A stretch of DNA of 45,480 nt from Streptomyces camponoticapitis (GCF_014646115.1 NZ_BMMV01000040.1:1-45480), one strand, 5' to 3'; shown: positions 7,635 to 16,564, counted from the stretch's first letter. The notes: a model not told the origin generated them from the sequence alone. Made by a program: numbers and translations.

Positions 7635-8653
7635 GCCATGTGCTGATTCACGATCCGACGCTGCGGGACGGCCACCACGCCGTTGGCCACCAGCTCGACG
7701 CGGCGCAACTGCGTGCCTATGCGGCCGCGGCGGACGCGGCGGGGATACCTGTGGTCGAGGTGGGACACGGCAACGGTCTGGGCGCCTCGTCACTCCAGGT
7801 GGGACGGGCACGGCTCAGTGACGACGAGATGCTGTCGGTGGTCAGGGAGGCCCTGACGCACAGTCGGATGGGTGTCTTCATGCTGCCCGGCTGGGGTCGT
7901 GCCCAGGACTTGGACAAGGCGATCGCCCACGGTGCCGACGTGGTGCGGATCGGCACCCACTGCACCGAGGCCGATCTCGCGGAACGGCACCTGGGCCACC
8001 TGAGCGAGCGGGGTGTCGAGGCCCATGGTGTGCTCCTGATGAGCCACATGGCCGGTCCCGAGCAACTGGCCGAGCAGTGCGCCCGACTGGTGGAGTTCGG
8101 GGCGTGTGGGGTGGGGATCCTGGATTCCTCCGGCCACTTTCTTCCCGCCGACGTCACCGCGCGCGTCGCCGCGATCCGGGCGGCGGTCGATGTGCCGGTG
8201 ATGTTCCACGGGCACAACAACCTCGGTATGGCCGTCGCGAATTCGGTGGCGGCCGTGGAAGCTGGCGCGGAGATCATCGACGCCTGTGCGCGCGGTTTCG
8301 GCGCGGGCGCCGGCAATACGCAGCTCGAGGTGGTGGTGCCGGTCCTGGAGCGGCTGGGACACACCACCGGCATCGACCTGTACCGGCTGCTGGACGCCAC
8401 CGACTTCGCCGGGCGCGAGTTGATGAAGGTTCCTCCGACCATCGACTCCCTGGGGGTCGTCAGCGGTCTGTCGGGGGTGTTCTCCGGGTTCAAGACCCGG
8501 GTGCTGGAGATCTCCGGGCGGGAGGGTGTCGACCCGCGCGACGTGTTCTTCGAGCTGGGCCGCCGTCAGGCGGTGGCCGGGCAGGAGGACCTGATCGTGG
8601 ACGTGGTGGCCGCTCTGCGGTCGGCCGCACGAGACCAGGAGCGGCATGCCTAG
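7631..8653 (+). CDS. 4-hydroxy-2-oxovalerate aldolase (MhpE/DmpG/NikB family)
   Basis: This 340-aa DRE-TIM metallolyase has the substrate and metal motif HDPTLRDGHHAVGHQ at the N-terminus and the metal-binding HGHNNLGMAVAN motif near residue 199. The C-terminal domain that docks with the dehydrogenase is present. It cleaves 4-hydroxy-2-oxo acids to pyruvate plus an aldehyde, or condenses them. It overlaps both neighbours by 4-8 bases. Next to an aminotransferase and a keto-acid methyltransferase candidate, the condensing direction is more plausible, giving a 4-hydroxy-2-oxo acid for transamination. Confidence 0.93.
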   Translation: MSHVLIHDPTLRDGHHAVGHQLDAAQLRAYAAAADAAGIPVVEVGHGNGLGASSLQVGRARLSDDEMLSVVREALTHSRMGVFMLPGWGRAQDLDKAIAHGADVVRIGTHCTEADLAERHLGHLSERGVEAHGVLLMSHMAGPEQLAEQCARLVEFGACGVGILDSSGHFLPADVTARVAAIRAAVDVPVMFHGHNNLGMAVANSVAAVEAGAEIIDACARGFGAGAGNTQLEVVVPVLERLGHTTGIDLYRLLDATDFAGRELMKVPPTIDSLGVVSGLSGVFSGFKTRVLEISGREGVDPRDVFFELGRRQAVAGQEDLIVDVVAALRSAARDQERHA

Positions 8654-9740
8654 GAATACCGCGCCCGGCCCCAGACTCCGCGCCGTCCTCGATTCGATCC
8701 CCGGCTACCGGCCCACCGAGGGCATCTACGCCGCGGTGCCCGCTCGTCCCCTGTCCGCCAACGAATCCCCGCACGATCCCCTGCCTGGTCTGATCGCGGC
8801 GATCGCGGCGGCGGGTGACGCGGTCAACCGCTATCCCGACCCCGAATCTGCCGAACTCACCCGGGCGATCGCCCGTCGATATGGCATCGATCCTGATCGG
8901 GTACTCGTCGGCGCCGGATCCGTCTCCCTGCTGCAGGCCATCCTTCAGGCCGTCGCGGAACCGGGTGCGGAGGTCGTCCATCCCTGGCGCTCCTTCGAGC
9001 TCTACCCCGTCCTCGCCGAACTCGCCGGAATCCGGTCGGTACCCGTCCCTCTGACCAGAGGCCGCAATGACCTGCACGCCCTGGCCGATCGAATCACCGA
9101 CGCCACTCGACTCGTCCTGGTCTGCAACCCCAACAACCCCACCGGCACCGTCCTCGGCCTGCCGGAACTCAAGGAATTCCTGGCCCGGGTACCGGCGACC
9201 TGCCTGGTGGTCATCGACGAGGCGTACTTCGAATACGTCCGTGACGAGGCCGCGTGCAGCGGCATCGCCCTGCTCGACGCCCACCCCAACCTCGTGGTGA
9301 CCCGCACCTTCTCCAAAGCCTACGGACTCGCCGGTCTTCGCGTCGGCTACCTCCTCGGCGCCCCGCACAGCGTCGGACAGCTGCGCAAGGTCCGCCTCGC
9401 CTACTCCGTGAGTACCGTCGCCCAGCAGGCCGCGCTGGCCGCACTCCGGCTGGAGGACGAACTCCTGCGGCACGTCGACGCGACGGTCGCGGAACGCGCC
9501 CGGATGCGAGACGCCTTGCTGGCCGGGGGCTTCGACGTACCCGACAGTCAGGGAAATTTCCTGTGGCTGCCCCTCGGCGACGCGTCGGCCGCCTTCGGTG
9601 ACCTGTGCACCTCCGCGGGAATCGCCGTGCGGACCTATGCCCACGAGGGCGTACGGGTATCGGTCGGCTCGGCCCAGGACAACGACGCGTTCCTCACCGT
9701 CGCCACGCGTGAGAGGAGCACAGTATGCACGCCGCAGTGA
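8646..9740 (+). CDS. PLP-dependent aminotransferase, HisC-like
   Basis: This 364-aa fold-type I aminotransferase resembles histidinol-phosphate aminotransferase. Visible motifs are LSANESP (substrate loop), NRYPDPE, CNPNNPTG, DEAYFEY and the PLP-lysine motif TRTFSKAYGLAGLRVGY. HisC-like enzymes are often recruited in antibiotic clusters to aminate 2-keto acids. Placed directly after the aldolase with an 8-base overlap, it most likely converts the 2-keto acid made by this operon into an amino acid for the NRPS. A true histidine pathway role is unlikely because no other his gene is near. The gene overlaps the KAS III start by 16 bases. Confidence 0.9.
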   Translation: MPRNTAPGPRLRAVLDSIPGYRPTEGIYAAVPARPLSANESPHDPLPGLIAAIAAAGDAVNRYPDPESAELTRAIARRYGIDPDRVLVGAGSVSLLQAILQAVAEPGAEVVHPWRSFELYPVLAELAGIRSVPVPLTRGRNDLHALADRITDATRLVLVCNPNNPTGTVLGLPELKEFLARVPATCLVVIDEAYFEYVRDEAACSGIALLDAHPNLVVTRTFSKAYGLAGLRVGYLLGAPHSVGQLRKVRLAYSVSTVAQQAALAALRLEDELLRHVDATVAERARMRDALLAGGFDVPDSQGNFLWLPLGDASAAFGDLCTSAGIAVRTYAHEGVRVSVGSAQDNDAFLTVATRERSTVCTPQ

Positions 9741-10726
9741 TCGGACTCGGCACCCATCTCCCTCCACGCCTGGTCACCAACGGGGAGCTCGCAGCGCGGT
9801 TCGACACCAGCGACGAGTGGATCACCTCCCGCACCGGTATCCGTACCCGGCACTGGGCCGAGCCCGGCACCGCCACAGGCGATCTCGCCACCGAGGCCGG
9901 CCTGCGCGCGCTGAAGTCCGCCGGTCTGGCCCCCGGCGACATCGACGTCGTGGTTCTGGCGACGACCACGCCAGATCACCCGTGCCCCGCCACCGCCCCC
10001 GACGTCGCCTCACGCCTCGGACTCGGACCGGTACCCGCCTACGACATCGCAGCCGTGTGTTCCGGCTTCCTCTACGCCCTGGCCATCGGCCAGGCCCAGA
10101 TCGCCGCCCAACAGGCCGGCACGGTGCTGGTCATCGGCGCCGAGACCTACTCGACCATCCTCAACCCCGACGACCGCACCACCAGCGTCATCTTCGGCGA
10201 CGGTGCCGGCGCTGTCGTCCTTGCCGCCCGGGAAGACACCGACCGGCCCGGTGCCCTGCTGGGTACCCACCTCGGCTCCGACGGTGCGCACAAGGACCTC
10301 ATCCGCATCCCCGCCGGCGGCTCCCGTTACCCCACCACCGCGTACACGCCCGAGGCTGACCGTTACTTCACCATGGAAGGACCGAAGGTCTTCCGGCAGG
10401 CCGTCGTCCGGATGGGTGAATCCGCCACCACCCTTCTTCACCGCATCGGCTGGGTGGCCGAAAAGGTCGACCACCTCGTCGGCCACCAGGCCAACGCCCG
10501 CATCCTCACCGCACTCGCCGGACAGCTGGATATCCCCGTCGAACGCACCGTCGTCAACATCGACCGGGTCGGCAACACGTCCGCGGCCTCCGTCCCCCTC
10601 GCCCTCGCCCACGCCGCCCGGCAAGGTCGGCTCACCCCCGGCGACCGCATCCTCATGACCGCCTTCGGCGGCGGGCTGACCTGGGGCTCCGCAGCCCTTA
10701 CCTGGCCCGACATCACGCCGCTGTGA
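9725..10726 (+). CDS. 3-oxoacyl-ACP synthase III (KAS III, FabH-like), intact copy
   Basis: This 333-aa protein has the full FabH catalytic set: Cys112 in DIAAVCSGF, His254 in LVGHQANARI and Asn284 in RVGNTSAAS. The N-terminal VIGLGTHLPPRLVTN and SRTGIRTRHW regions are standard. KAS III condenses an acyl-CoA starter with malonyl-ACP, and some cluster relatives act as acyltransferases. A ribosome binding site (GAGAGGAGCACAGT) precedes the ATG, inside the aminotransferase gene. It is followed by a truncated ACP, so its working partner is probably the intact ACP at 2738. A decayed copy is at 2257-2689. Confidence 0.92.
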   Translation: MHAAVIGLGTHLPPRLVTNGELAARFDTSDEWITSRTGIRTRHWAEPGTATGDLATEAGLRALKSAGLAPGDIDVVVLATTTPDHPCPATAPDVASRLGLGPVPAYDIAAVCSGFLYALAIGQAQIAAQQAGTVLVIGAETYSTILNPDDRTTSVIFGDGAGAVVLAAREDTDRPGALLGTHLGSDGAHKDLIRIPAGGSRYPTTAYTPEADRYFTMEGPKVFRQAVVRMGESATTLLHRIGWVAEKVDHLVGHQANARILTALAGQLDIPVERTVVNIDRVGNTSAASVPLALAHAARQGRLTPGDRILMTAFGGGLTWGSAALTWPDITPL

Positions 10727-10768
10727 GCTTCCCGATCACCCACCACGAACACCGTAGGAGCACATGCA

Positions 10769-10867
10769 ATGAGCCTGAGCGGCGCACTGCTGGAGCATCA
10801 GATCCTCGAGCACCTCATCGAGCGTTTCGAGATCCCGGCCGGCAGGGCTCCCGAGCGGGCGAGTTGA
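10769..10867 (+). pseudogene. Truncated acyl carrier protein (second copy)
   Basis: The frame begins MSLSGALLEHQILEHLIERF and aligns with the first 23 residues of the intact ACP at 2738. It then leaves the family after EIPAG and stops at 10867, 32 codons long. The phosphopantetheine Ser motif is gone. The reading frame ends within the first arm of a strong inverted repeat, suggesting that a deletion joined the ACP start to an existing terminator. Good ribosome binding site (TAGGAGCACATGCA). It cannot carry substrates. Confidence 0.88.
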
Positions 10868-10906
10868 GTCGCCTGGTACCTCACTCAACGCTGCAGGAGC
10901 CCTGCC
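10841..10906. terminator. Two-step inverted repeat between convergent genes (likely bidirectional terminator)
   Basis: The outer arms GGCAGGGCTCC (10841-10851) and GGAGCCCTGCC (10896-10906) are perfect 11-bp complements. The inner arms GTTGAGT (10863-10869) and ACTCAAC (10883-10889) pair as well, leaving a 13-base loop. It lies between the plus-strand operon end and the stop of the minus-strand SARP gene at 10967. There is no T-run, as is common in Streptomyces. Confidence 0.7.
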
Positions 10907-10966
10907 CGTCGCCGCCAGCCCACCCGCACGGGACCGGGAGTGAAAAAGCCGGTGATCGACGGGCCG

Positions 10967-13813
10967 TCAGCGGAGAACGTCGAAGCGCTGACCCGGCGCC
11001 TCCGAGGCGCCGTCGACCCGGGCGAGATGACGTCGTACGTCTTCGGCGGCGGGGTCCTGCAACTCGTCGAAGATCTCGGCAGCGACCAGCCACTCCGCCA
11101 CCGCAGCTAGGCTCTCCCCCATCTCTTCGAGAGTCTCTCCCAGACGGACGCACGTCTCGGCCTCGTGATAACGGTCCGCGGAACCGCGGAAAAGAGCCAC
11201 CGACTGCCGATAGCTGCTAACCGCCTCATCCCAGCGACCCAGGCCATGAAAGGCGTAACCCAGGGTGTCGAGCGTGGCAGCCTGGCCGTTGACATCGTTG
11301 ATCTGCCTCTGGATCTCCAGAGCTTGCTCACAACTGTCCACGGCCTGGGTGAAGTTGCCGGTCGTGGCCGAGACCCAGCCGATCGCATTGAGTGTCCGCG
11401 CCTCACCAGGGGCGTGCCCCGCAAGCCGATGGAGCCGCAGTGCTTCCCTCGCGTGGACGAGAGCCGCTTGCAAGTCTCCGGTGACGAAGGACACCTCGGT
11501 CCTGTTGTGCAAGGACTGTGCTGCTCCTCGCACATCGCGAGCCTGTTCATACCTGAGTTGGGCATGTTTGAGATGATCGTCGGCCTCCGCGAACATCCCC
11601 AGACGGGTCATCGCCCGGCCCAGCAGCCGGTGGGCCGTCGCCTGCCCGGTCATGGACTCGCTCCGCTCAGCGGCAGAGAGCGCCAGACGCTGGACGGTGA
11701 ACTGGATCTGCCACAGACCCTTGGGGGCAAGAAAGGCGGTGAGTGCCCAGGCCAACTGCCAGGCATGCGTCCCGTAACCGTTCTCCGTCTCCTGGCGGAC
11801 CAGCCGGGTGAGTACATCCAACTCCGTTCCGAACCAGGCCAGCGCCTCGGCCTGATCACTCGGCGGCGCGTAGGAGTCGGGGCTGCTTGGCGGATGAGGG
11901 GTAAAAGTCAGCCACTGAGGCTGCAGACACACGGCAGCGGAGTGGGAGCGGTGAAGGTAATAGTCGTACATCCGCTCGCGAGCGGCTCTCTGGCTGTCGT
12001 GTGGTTCGGAGGACCGCAACAGTTCGACCGCGTAGCCCCACAGCAAGTCATGGGCGGTGTACCGGCCCGGAAAGCCCTCGTCCAGCAGGTGAAGGCTCGT
12101 CAGCTCACGCATATGCTGCCTGACCACGTGAACGGGACTGCCGATGAGAGCAGAGGCGGCCTCCTCGCCGACCTCCGGACCCGGGTGCAGCCCGAGCAGC
12201 CGGAAAGCACGCGCGGCATCGGGCGACAGGCTTCGGTAGGACCACCCGAAGGCCCCCCGCACGTCACCGACGGCCAAGGCGTCGAGACGGTTCTGGCTCC
12301 GTCGAAGGTCCGCCGCAACGCTCTCCAGCGAGACTTGGGAGTCACTCGCCAGACGTGCGGCCACCACGGACAGTGCCAAGGGAAGTCCGCCGGTCGCCTT
12401 GGCGATGCCGTCCAGCGATTCCTGATCATCGGAGATTCGCTTCTCGCCGAGTCGGAGTCGCAGCATCGTCCGGGACTCGTCGTGGGACAGGGCCGGTACA
12501 GGAAGGGCGTGGGCGCCTTCCGAAACGATCAAGCCGTGCAACTGGTCGCGGCTGGTCACCACCACGGCGATGCGTCCGGCGCCGGGTAGAAGGGGACGAA
12601 CCTGCTCGGCGTCACCCGCGTTGTCAAGGAGCAGCAGTATCCGTCGGGAGGCGAGCAGACTCCGGAACAGAGCGGTGCGCCCCTCCAAAGAGGCGGGGAT
12701 CCTGGTCTGTGCTACACCGAGTGCATCCAGAAAGTCTCTGAGAACCTCGAAGGGCGAAAGCTTGGAGTCCTTGTCGTAGCCGCGCAGATTCACATAGAGC
12801 TGGCCGTCGGGGAAGGAAGCGGACATCTGGTGCGCCCACTGCAGAGCCAAGGTCGTCTTGCCGACGCCGGCCATTCCGCACACCACGGTGATCGCTGTCA
12901 ATTCGGCGCCTTGCGGCGAAGAATCGAGCCTCGCGTCGAGCTGTGCGATCTCCTTTCGCCGCCCGACGAAAACATGTGTGAGTGGCGGAAGCTGCCGGGG
13001 TATCACATGCGTATGAGGAAACTTCCGCTGGCTCTCGTTGGGCCTAATCTCTTCCCTTCTCGCGGCGAGCGGGCGGCGGTTCAGAATGTTGTCGTGCAAC
13101 TGCGCAAGTCGGGGACCGGGTTCAAGACCGGTCTCCGTCACGAATATCTTCCGGGCCTGGCGGAAAGCAGCCAGAGCGTCGGTAGTATTGCCCATCTCGT
13201 AGAGTCCTGTGAGTAACTGACACCAGGCTCGCTCTCTGAGGGGAGCACGGTCGAGCAGCTGACGCATTCGATGAACTACGTCCATCCAATTCTCGGCGCC
13301 GAGGAGCAGTTCGCCGTAGTCCTCTTCCGCGGCAAGATACCTTTCCTCGATACGCGCGACCCACTCGGCCAACGGCGAATGGTGAGGCAAGCCGGCCAGA
13401 GGGCTTCCCCGCCGCAGGCTGAGCGCACGCGTCCATTCGGCCTTGGCGACGACCGAGTCACCGTCGGCGGCCGCCGCTTGTGCCCGGGTGATGGCCCTGT
13501 CGAATACTTCCAGATCGAGCTGGCCTGGCAGCAGACGCAAGATGTAGCCGCCGCGGGTGGGAGGCAGGCCGTCCCAGGAGTCACTGTGCAGCACCGTCCG
13601 CAACCCACGGGCGTAGGACCGCAGGTTTGACGCAGCTGACGCGGGAGGCTCGTGACTCCACAGCACGTCGATCAGTTGTTCCGAGGTGACCAATTCGTCT
13701 GCCTTGGCGAGCAGGGTGGCAAGCAGAAGACGTTGTTTGACCGATCCGAGGCCGACCGGGCGGTCATCCTGGTACGCCCTAAGAGGTCCAAGTACCTCAA
13801 ACCGCACAGACAT
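10967..13813 (-). CDS. AfsR/SARP-family transcriptional regulator (SARP-NB-ARC-TPR), likely pathway-specific activator
   Basis: This protein of about 948 aa has an OmpR-like winged-helix DNA-binding domain (residues ~1-95, starting VRFEVLGPLRAY) and a bacterial transcriptional activation domain (~95-245). A STAND/NB-ARC ATPase follows (~290-560), with Walker A GMAGVGKTTLA and Walker B RILLLLDNAG. The C-terminus is tetratricopeptide-like (~740-930, AWQLAWAL, LNAIGW, LDTLGYAF repeats). Large SARPs activate antibiotic genes by binding direct heptamer repeats at promoters. ATG 13813 is chosen, with GAGGGTG 7 bases upstream; an in-frame GTG at 13822 is the alternative. It converges on the biosynthetic operon, so it is the probable switch for the cluster. 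Confidence 0.92.
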   Translation of the reverse strand: MSVRFEVLGPLRAYQDDRPVGLGSVKQRLLLATLLAKADELVTSEQLIDVLWSHEPPASAASNLRSYARGLRTVLHSDSWDGLPPTRGGYILRLLPGQLDLEVFDRAITRAQAAAADGDSVVAKAEWTRALSLRRGSPLAGLPHHSPLAEWVARIEERYLAAEEDYGELLLGAENWMDVVHRMRQLLDRAPLRERAWCQLLTGLYEMGNTTDALAAFRQARKIFVTETGLEPGPRLAQLHDNILNRRPLAARREEIRPNESQRKFPHTHVIPRQLPPLTHVFVGRRKEIAQLDARLDSSPQGAELTAITVVCGMAGVGKTTLALQWAHQMSASFPDGQLYVNLRGYDKDSKLSPFEVLRDFLDALGVAQTRIPASLEGRTALFRSLLASRRILLLLDNAGDAEQVRPLLPGAGRIAVVVTSRDQLHGLIVSEGAHALPVPALSHDESRTMLRLRLGEKRISDDQESLDGIAKATGGLPLALSVVAARLASDSQVSLESVAADLRRSQNRLDALAVGDVRGAFGWSYRSLSPDAARAFRLLGLHPGPEVGEEAASALIGSPVHVVRQHMRELTSLHLLDEGFPGRYTAHDLLWGYAVELLRSSEPHDSQRAARERMYDYYLHRSHSAAVCLQPQWLTFTPHPPSSPDSYAPPSDQAEALAWFGTELDVLTRLVRQETENGYGTHAWQLAWALTAFLAPKGLWQIQFTVQRLALSAAERSESMTGQATAHRLLGRAMTRLGMFAEADDHLKHAQLRYEQARDVRGAAQSLHNRTEVSFVTGDLQAALVHAREALRLHRLAGHAPGEARTLNAIGWVSATTGNFTQAVDSCEQALEIQRQINDVNGQAATLDTLGYAFHGLGRWDEAVSSYRQSVALFRGSADRYHEAETCVRLGETLEEMGESLAAVAEWLVAAEIFDELQDPAAEDVRRHLARVDGASEAPGQRFDVLR

Positions 13814-14861
13814 GTTTGACACCCTCGCTATCAGGATCTAACGCCGACTCGGGCGCAAAGCTATCGAGATCTTTGGAAAAGCCGGACAGGCGGGTACGGC
13901 TCCGGAAGCAGCTCACGTTCCGCATCAGCCGCCACTCGCGGCGGCCCCGACCCGTGGAATTACCGCCCCAACTTCCAACCGACTCCGCGGCACTGCCGAA
14001 CAGCCGAACGGCGGGTCTCCCGAAGGGCTTTTCATGGTCAGTGCACCGACGCTCCGTATCACCCAACCCCTATGAGCCGACGCGGAACGCGCTGCGGCAA
14101 TCAAGGACGCAGCCCCGCGGCGCGGCAGCAGAGTCCGGTACTTTGAACCTGGCCCCGTGTTCCACGCGCCGACCGCCGGGATTCAGAGCGGGAAAGTGAC
14201 AATAAAGGTGGGTATGCGCGCCCGCCAAGTCCGGTTTCAGCCCTACGGTGGGGACCGTAACGCAGCCCGGTCGCCGAGTGTGCCGGTCGGTTGACCCGCA
14301 CGGAACGGCCGCCGCGCACACCACCAGGTCATTTGCCGCCCCCGACAGGTGCTTTGCCTCGCTCATCGGTCAACTATCCTTGCCGCCATGTGGCTTGGGG
14401 TGGGTAGGGAACTTCAAGATGGGTGGCCTGAACACCGTAAGGTAGGTGAATACCGAGTTGTGCCGCTTCCCGCTCGGATCCAGGAAGCTGTCGAGTGGTA
14501 CACGGAGCCTTTTCCATCCTTGGTCTGAGCTGGGGTGATGCAGGCAGAGGATGGCCTGGACAAGGCTCGTGATGGGGGTGTGTGACACCCCCTTTCTGGC
14601 CTCGTTCATGGACCATAGGCACATTGTGGGCTTCGGACTTTGTCACCCGTGCAGGAAGCTTTGTCAGTGGTGCACCGCCTCAAGGTCGCGCCGCTTCAGG
14701 CGAGAAGGCTCTGCCTCTACCCGTCGAAGCCGTTGCACAACAAGAGGTGATCCCGCCAGACTGATGTCGGGAACCGTTCGTGTCGAGGGGGGTCTTGTGG
14801 GGGAATGGGCCGAGGTGCCGACGGGCCGGCACCATGACTGCGGCGGACGAGGGTCCGCCGC
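13814..14861. other. Intergenic region, about 1 kb, no gene supported
   Basis: This holds the leader of the SARP gene (right part of 13814-14000) and the upstream region of the AraC gene. Several frames of 60-100 codons exist on both strands but none has a recognisable motif or a convincing ribosome binding site. A terminator-like hairpin sits at 14574-14597. Confidence 0.6.
14574..14597 (+). terminator. Hairpin followed by T-rich tract
   Basis: GGGGGTGT (14574-14581), loop GTG, ACACCCCC (14585-14592), then TTTCT. The 8-bp perfect GC stem with a following T-rich stretch is a textbook intrinsic terminator on the plus strand. No intact gene ends just upstream on that strand, so it may be left over from a lost gene. 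Confidence 0.6.
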
Positions 14862-15830
14862 ATGAGCCCGGTCCTGGACACCGCGTTCATACCGCCGCGG
14901 GACCGGGAGGAAGTGGTCCGCAACGCGGTGTGGAAGTCCATGGTGGCGGTCGACATCGACCACCGTCCGCCGGCTGAGGACATCTCCGTCCGCATCGGGC
15001 TCGGCGCCGTCGGGCCCCTCAGGATCTGTTCGGCGCAGGCGACCGCGGTCACCCTCCGCCGGACGGAGCGGCTCGCCCGGAAGGACGAGGAGCCGGCCGT
15101 CACTCTCGGTGTTCAGATGACGGGCAGCAGCATGGTGGTACAGAACGGCCGCCAGTGCCTGCTGAGGCCGGGAGACTGCGCCGTCTTCGAATCGATCACT
15201 CCCTACACACTGCTTTACGACGAGGGAGTCGACTACCGCTTCATCCGTTTCCCCCGCGCGGCACTCGCGCTCCCCGACCGGCTGCTGCGGGACATCGCCG
15301 CGGTCCCTCTGGGACCCGACAACCCCATCGCGCGTCTCGCCTTCACCTACTTCTCCCACCTGGCCGTCAGCGACGAATTGCACCAGGGTGTGCACGCCGA
15401 CGCCGTCGTGGCACCCAGCGTCGAACTCCTCCGTGCCGTCCTGACGTCCCAGCACGGCAACACCGGCCTGGCCAGGGCGCCGTTGGAGGCGACGCTCAGC
15501 CTGCGGGTCACTCATTACATCCGGCAGCATCTGGCTGATCGTGATCTGTCGGCGGCGCGGATAGCCGCCGCGCACGACATCTCCGTACGCCATCTCTACG
15601 CGGTGCTGTCCCGGTCGGGCATCAGCCTCGGAGACTGGATCCGTACCCGCCGCCTGGCCGAATGCAGGCGGGAGCTGGCCGGCCCGAACGGGCAGCTGCG
15701 GACCATCGCGGCGATAGCACGGAGCTGGGGCTTCATGGACGCCACCCACTTCAGCAAGGTGTTCAAACAGACCTACGGAATCTCCCCCCGGACCTGGCGC
15801 GACCAGAACCACCCCCGCTCCTCGGCGTGA
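14862..15830 (+). CDS. AraC-family transcriptional regulator
   Basis: This 322-aa protein has an N-terminal cupin-like AraC-binding domain (TLGVQMTGSSMVVQNGRQ and RPGDCAVFESITPY around residues 80-120) and a C-terminal double helix-turn-helix domain (about 215-315). The signature WGFMDATHFSKVFKQTYGISPRTWR closes the domain. ATG 14862 follows GAGGG at 8 bases. It stands alone between the biosynthetic cluster and the broken fructose operon. It could regulate the cluster, but nothing in the sequence shows a target or ligand. Confidence 0.9.
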   Translation: MSPVLDTAFIPPRDREEVVRNAVWKSMVAVDIDHRPPAEDISVRIGLGAVGPLRICSAQATAVTLRRTERLARKDEEPAVTLGVQMTGSSMVVQNGRQCLLRPGDCAVFESITPYTLLYDEGVDYRFIRFPRAALALPDRLLRDIAAVPLGPDNPIARLAFTYFSHLAVSDELHQGVHADAVVAPSVELLRAVLTSQHGNTGLARAPLEATLSLRVTHYIRQHLADRDLSAARIAAAHDISVRHLYAVLSRSGISLGDWIRTRRLAECRRELAGPNGQLRTIAAIARSWGFMDATHFSKVFKQTYGISPRTWRDQNHPRSSA

Positions 15831-16564
15831 TGGTCCCCACGCGGCCGCGCTTCGCGTGACCTTGGACGCGCGGTCTGGGGCTGCGATTCGGGCGACCAGC
15901 GCCAGTTCTCCGGTTTCGGTGAGCTCCGTGGTCGTGGCACGTCACGGGCGCGGTCGAGCGCACCCCGAGCCGGCTGACGCTCACGCGTAGGGCGAACCCC
16001 CGGCCCTCGCGGCGTGGAGTGCTGGGCCGACAAGGGCTACCGGGGCGCCGGTGAGCCGGTGACACCGTCCGAGCCGTTGCTGCCGGTCTGCCACGTCTTT
16101 TCATTCCCGGGCGGGGAATTACGTCACTCCGGGCTTCAGGATGCCGTTCGAGCGCGGCCCGCTCGGCGTCGGCCGGCTCGGTCGTGCGGAGGAAGTCGGC
16201 GACCTTGCCGGCATGGCGAGGGTGACCGGCGGCTCCGGGGCTGGGGCGCGGGTCGCCTGGTGCGACGTAGTCCTTGTTCGCCCGGACCTGGTTCTTGAGC
16301 AGGTCGGGCGTGAAGCCGGGATCGAACAGGCGCAGGTCGTGTGAGCGCCGGTCTAGCCAGGAGTCGCCCGGCGTACGAGTGCCGGGCAGCAGCACCTGGA
16401 CGGACCCTGGGGACAGTTCGCCCGACCACAGGGGCGAGAAGACCTCACGAGTGAGTACGTTTCCCCGTCCCGCCAGGAACTTGATCCAACGGGCCCGGCC
16501 GAGATCGCGGACAATGTCGCCTTCGGCGGCCGACTGGTGACGGCAGATGACTGGGTGAGGACGC
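15831..16564. other. Gap with decayed sequence, no intact gene
   Basis: Apart from a short transposase-like fragment near 16014, I recognise nothing. A minus-strand stretch around 16250-16390 reads DLRLFDPGFTPDLLKNQVR, which looks like protein-coding sequence from an unknown gene but is not a complete frame. Confidence 0.5.
16014..16052 (+). pseudogene. Transposase fragment (DDE type)
   Basis: A 13-codon stretch reads VECWADKGYRGAG. ADKGYRGAG is characteristic of the region around the second catalytic Asp in IS4/IS5-type DDE transposases. No other part of the gene is visible around it. Confidence 0.35.

Noticed and set aside
5905..8653. An aromatic-degradation (meta-cleavage) operon
   Set aside because: The three enzymes fit, but there is no ring-cleaving dioxygenase, hydrolase or semialdehyde gene, and the genes overlap with NRPS-type partners.
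8646..9740. A histidine biosynthesis hisC gene
   Set aside because: No his genes are adjacent and the gene is translationally coupled to aldolase and KAS III genes of the cluster.
11165..12589. A 474-codon plus-strand frame
   Set aside because: It lies wholly antisense to the SARP regulator, whose domains are clear; no motif or ribosome binding site of its own.
10967..13813. STAND-type defence ATPase
   Set aside because: NB-ARC and TPR domains are shared with defence proteins, but the N-terminal OmpR-like and BTAD domains and the cluster position identify a SARP regulator.
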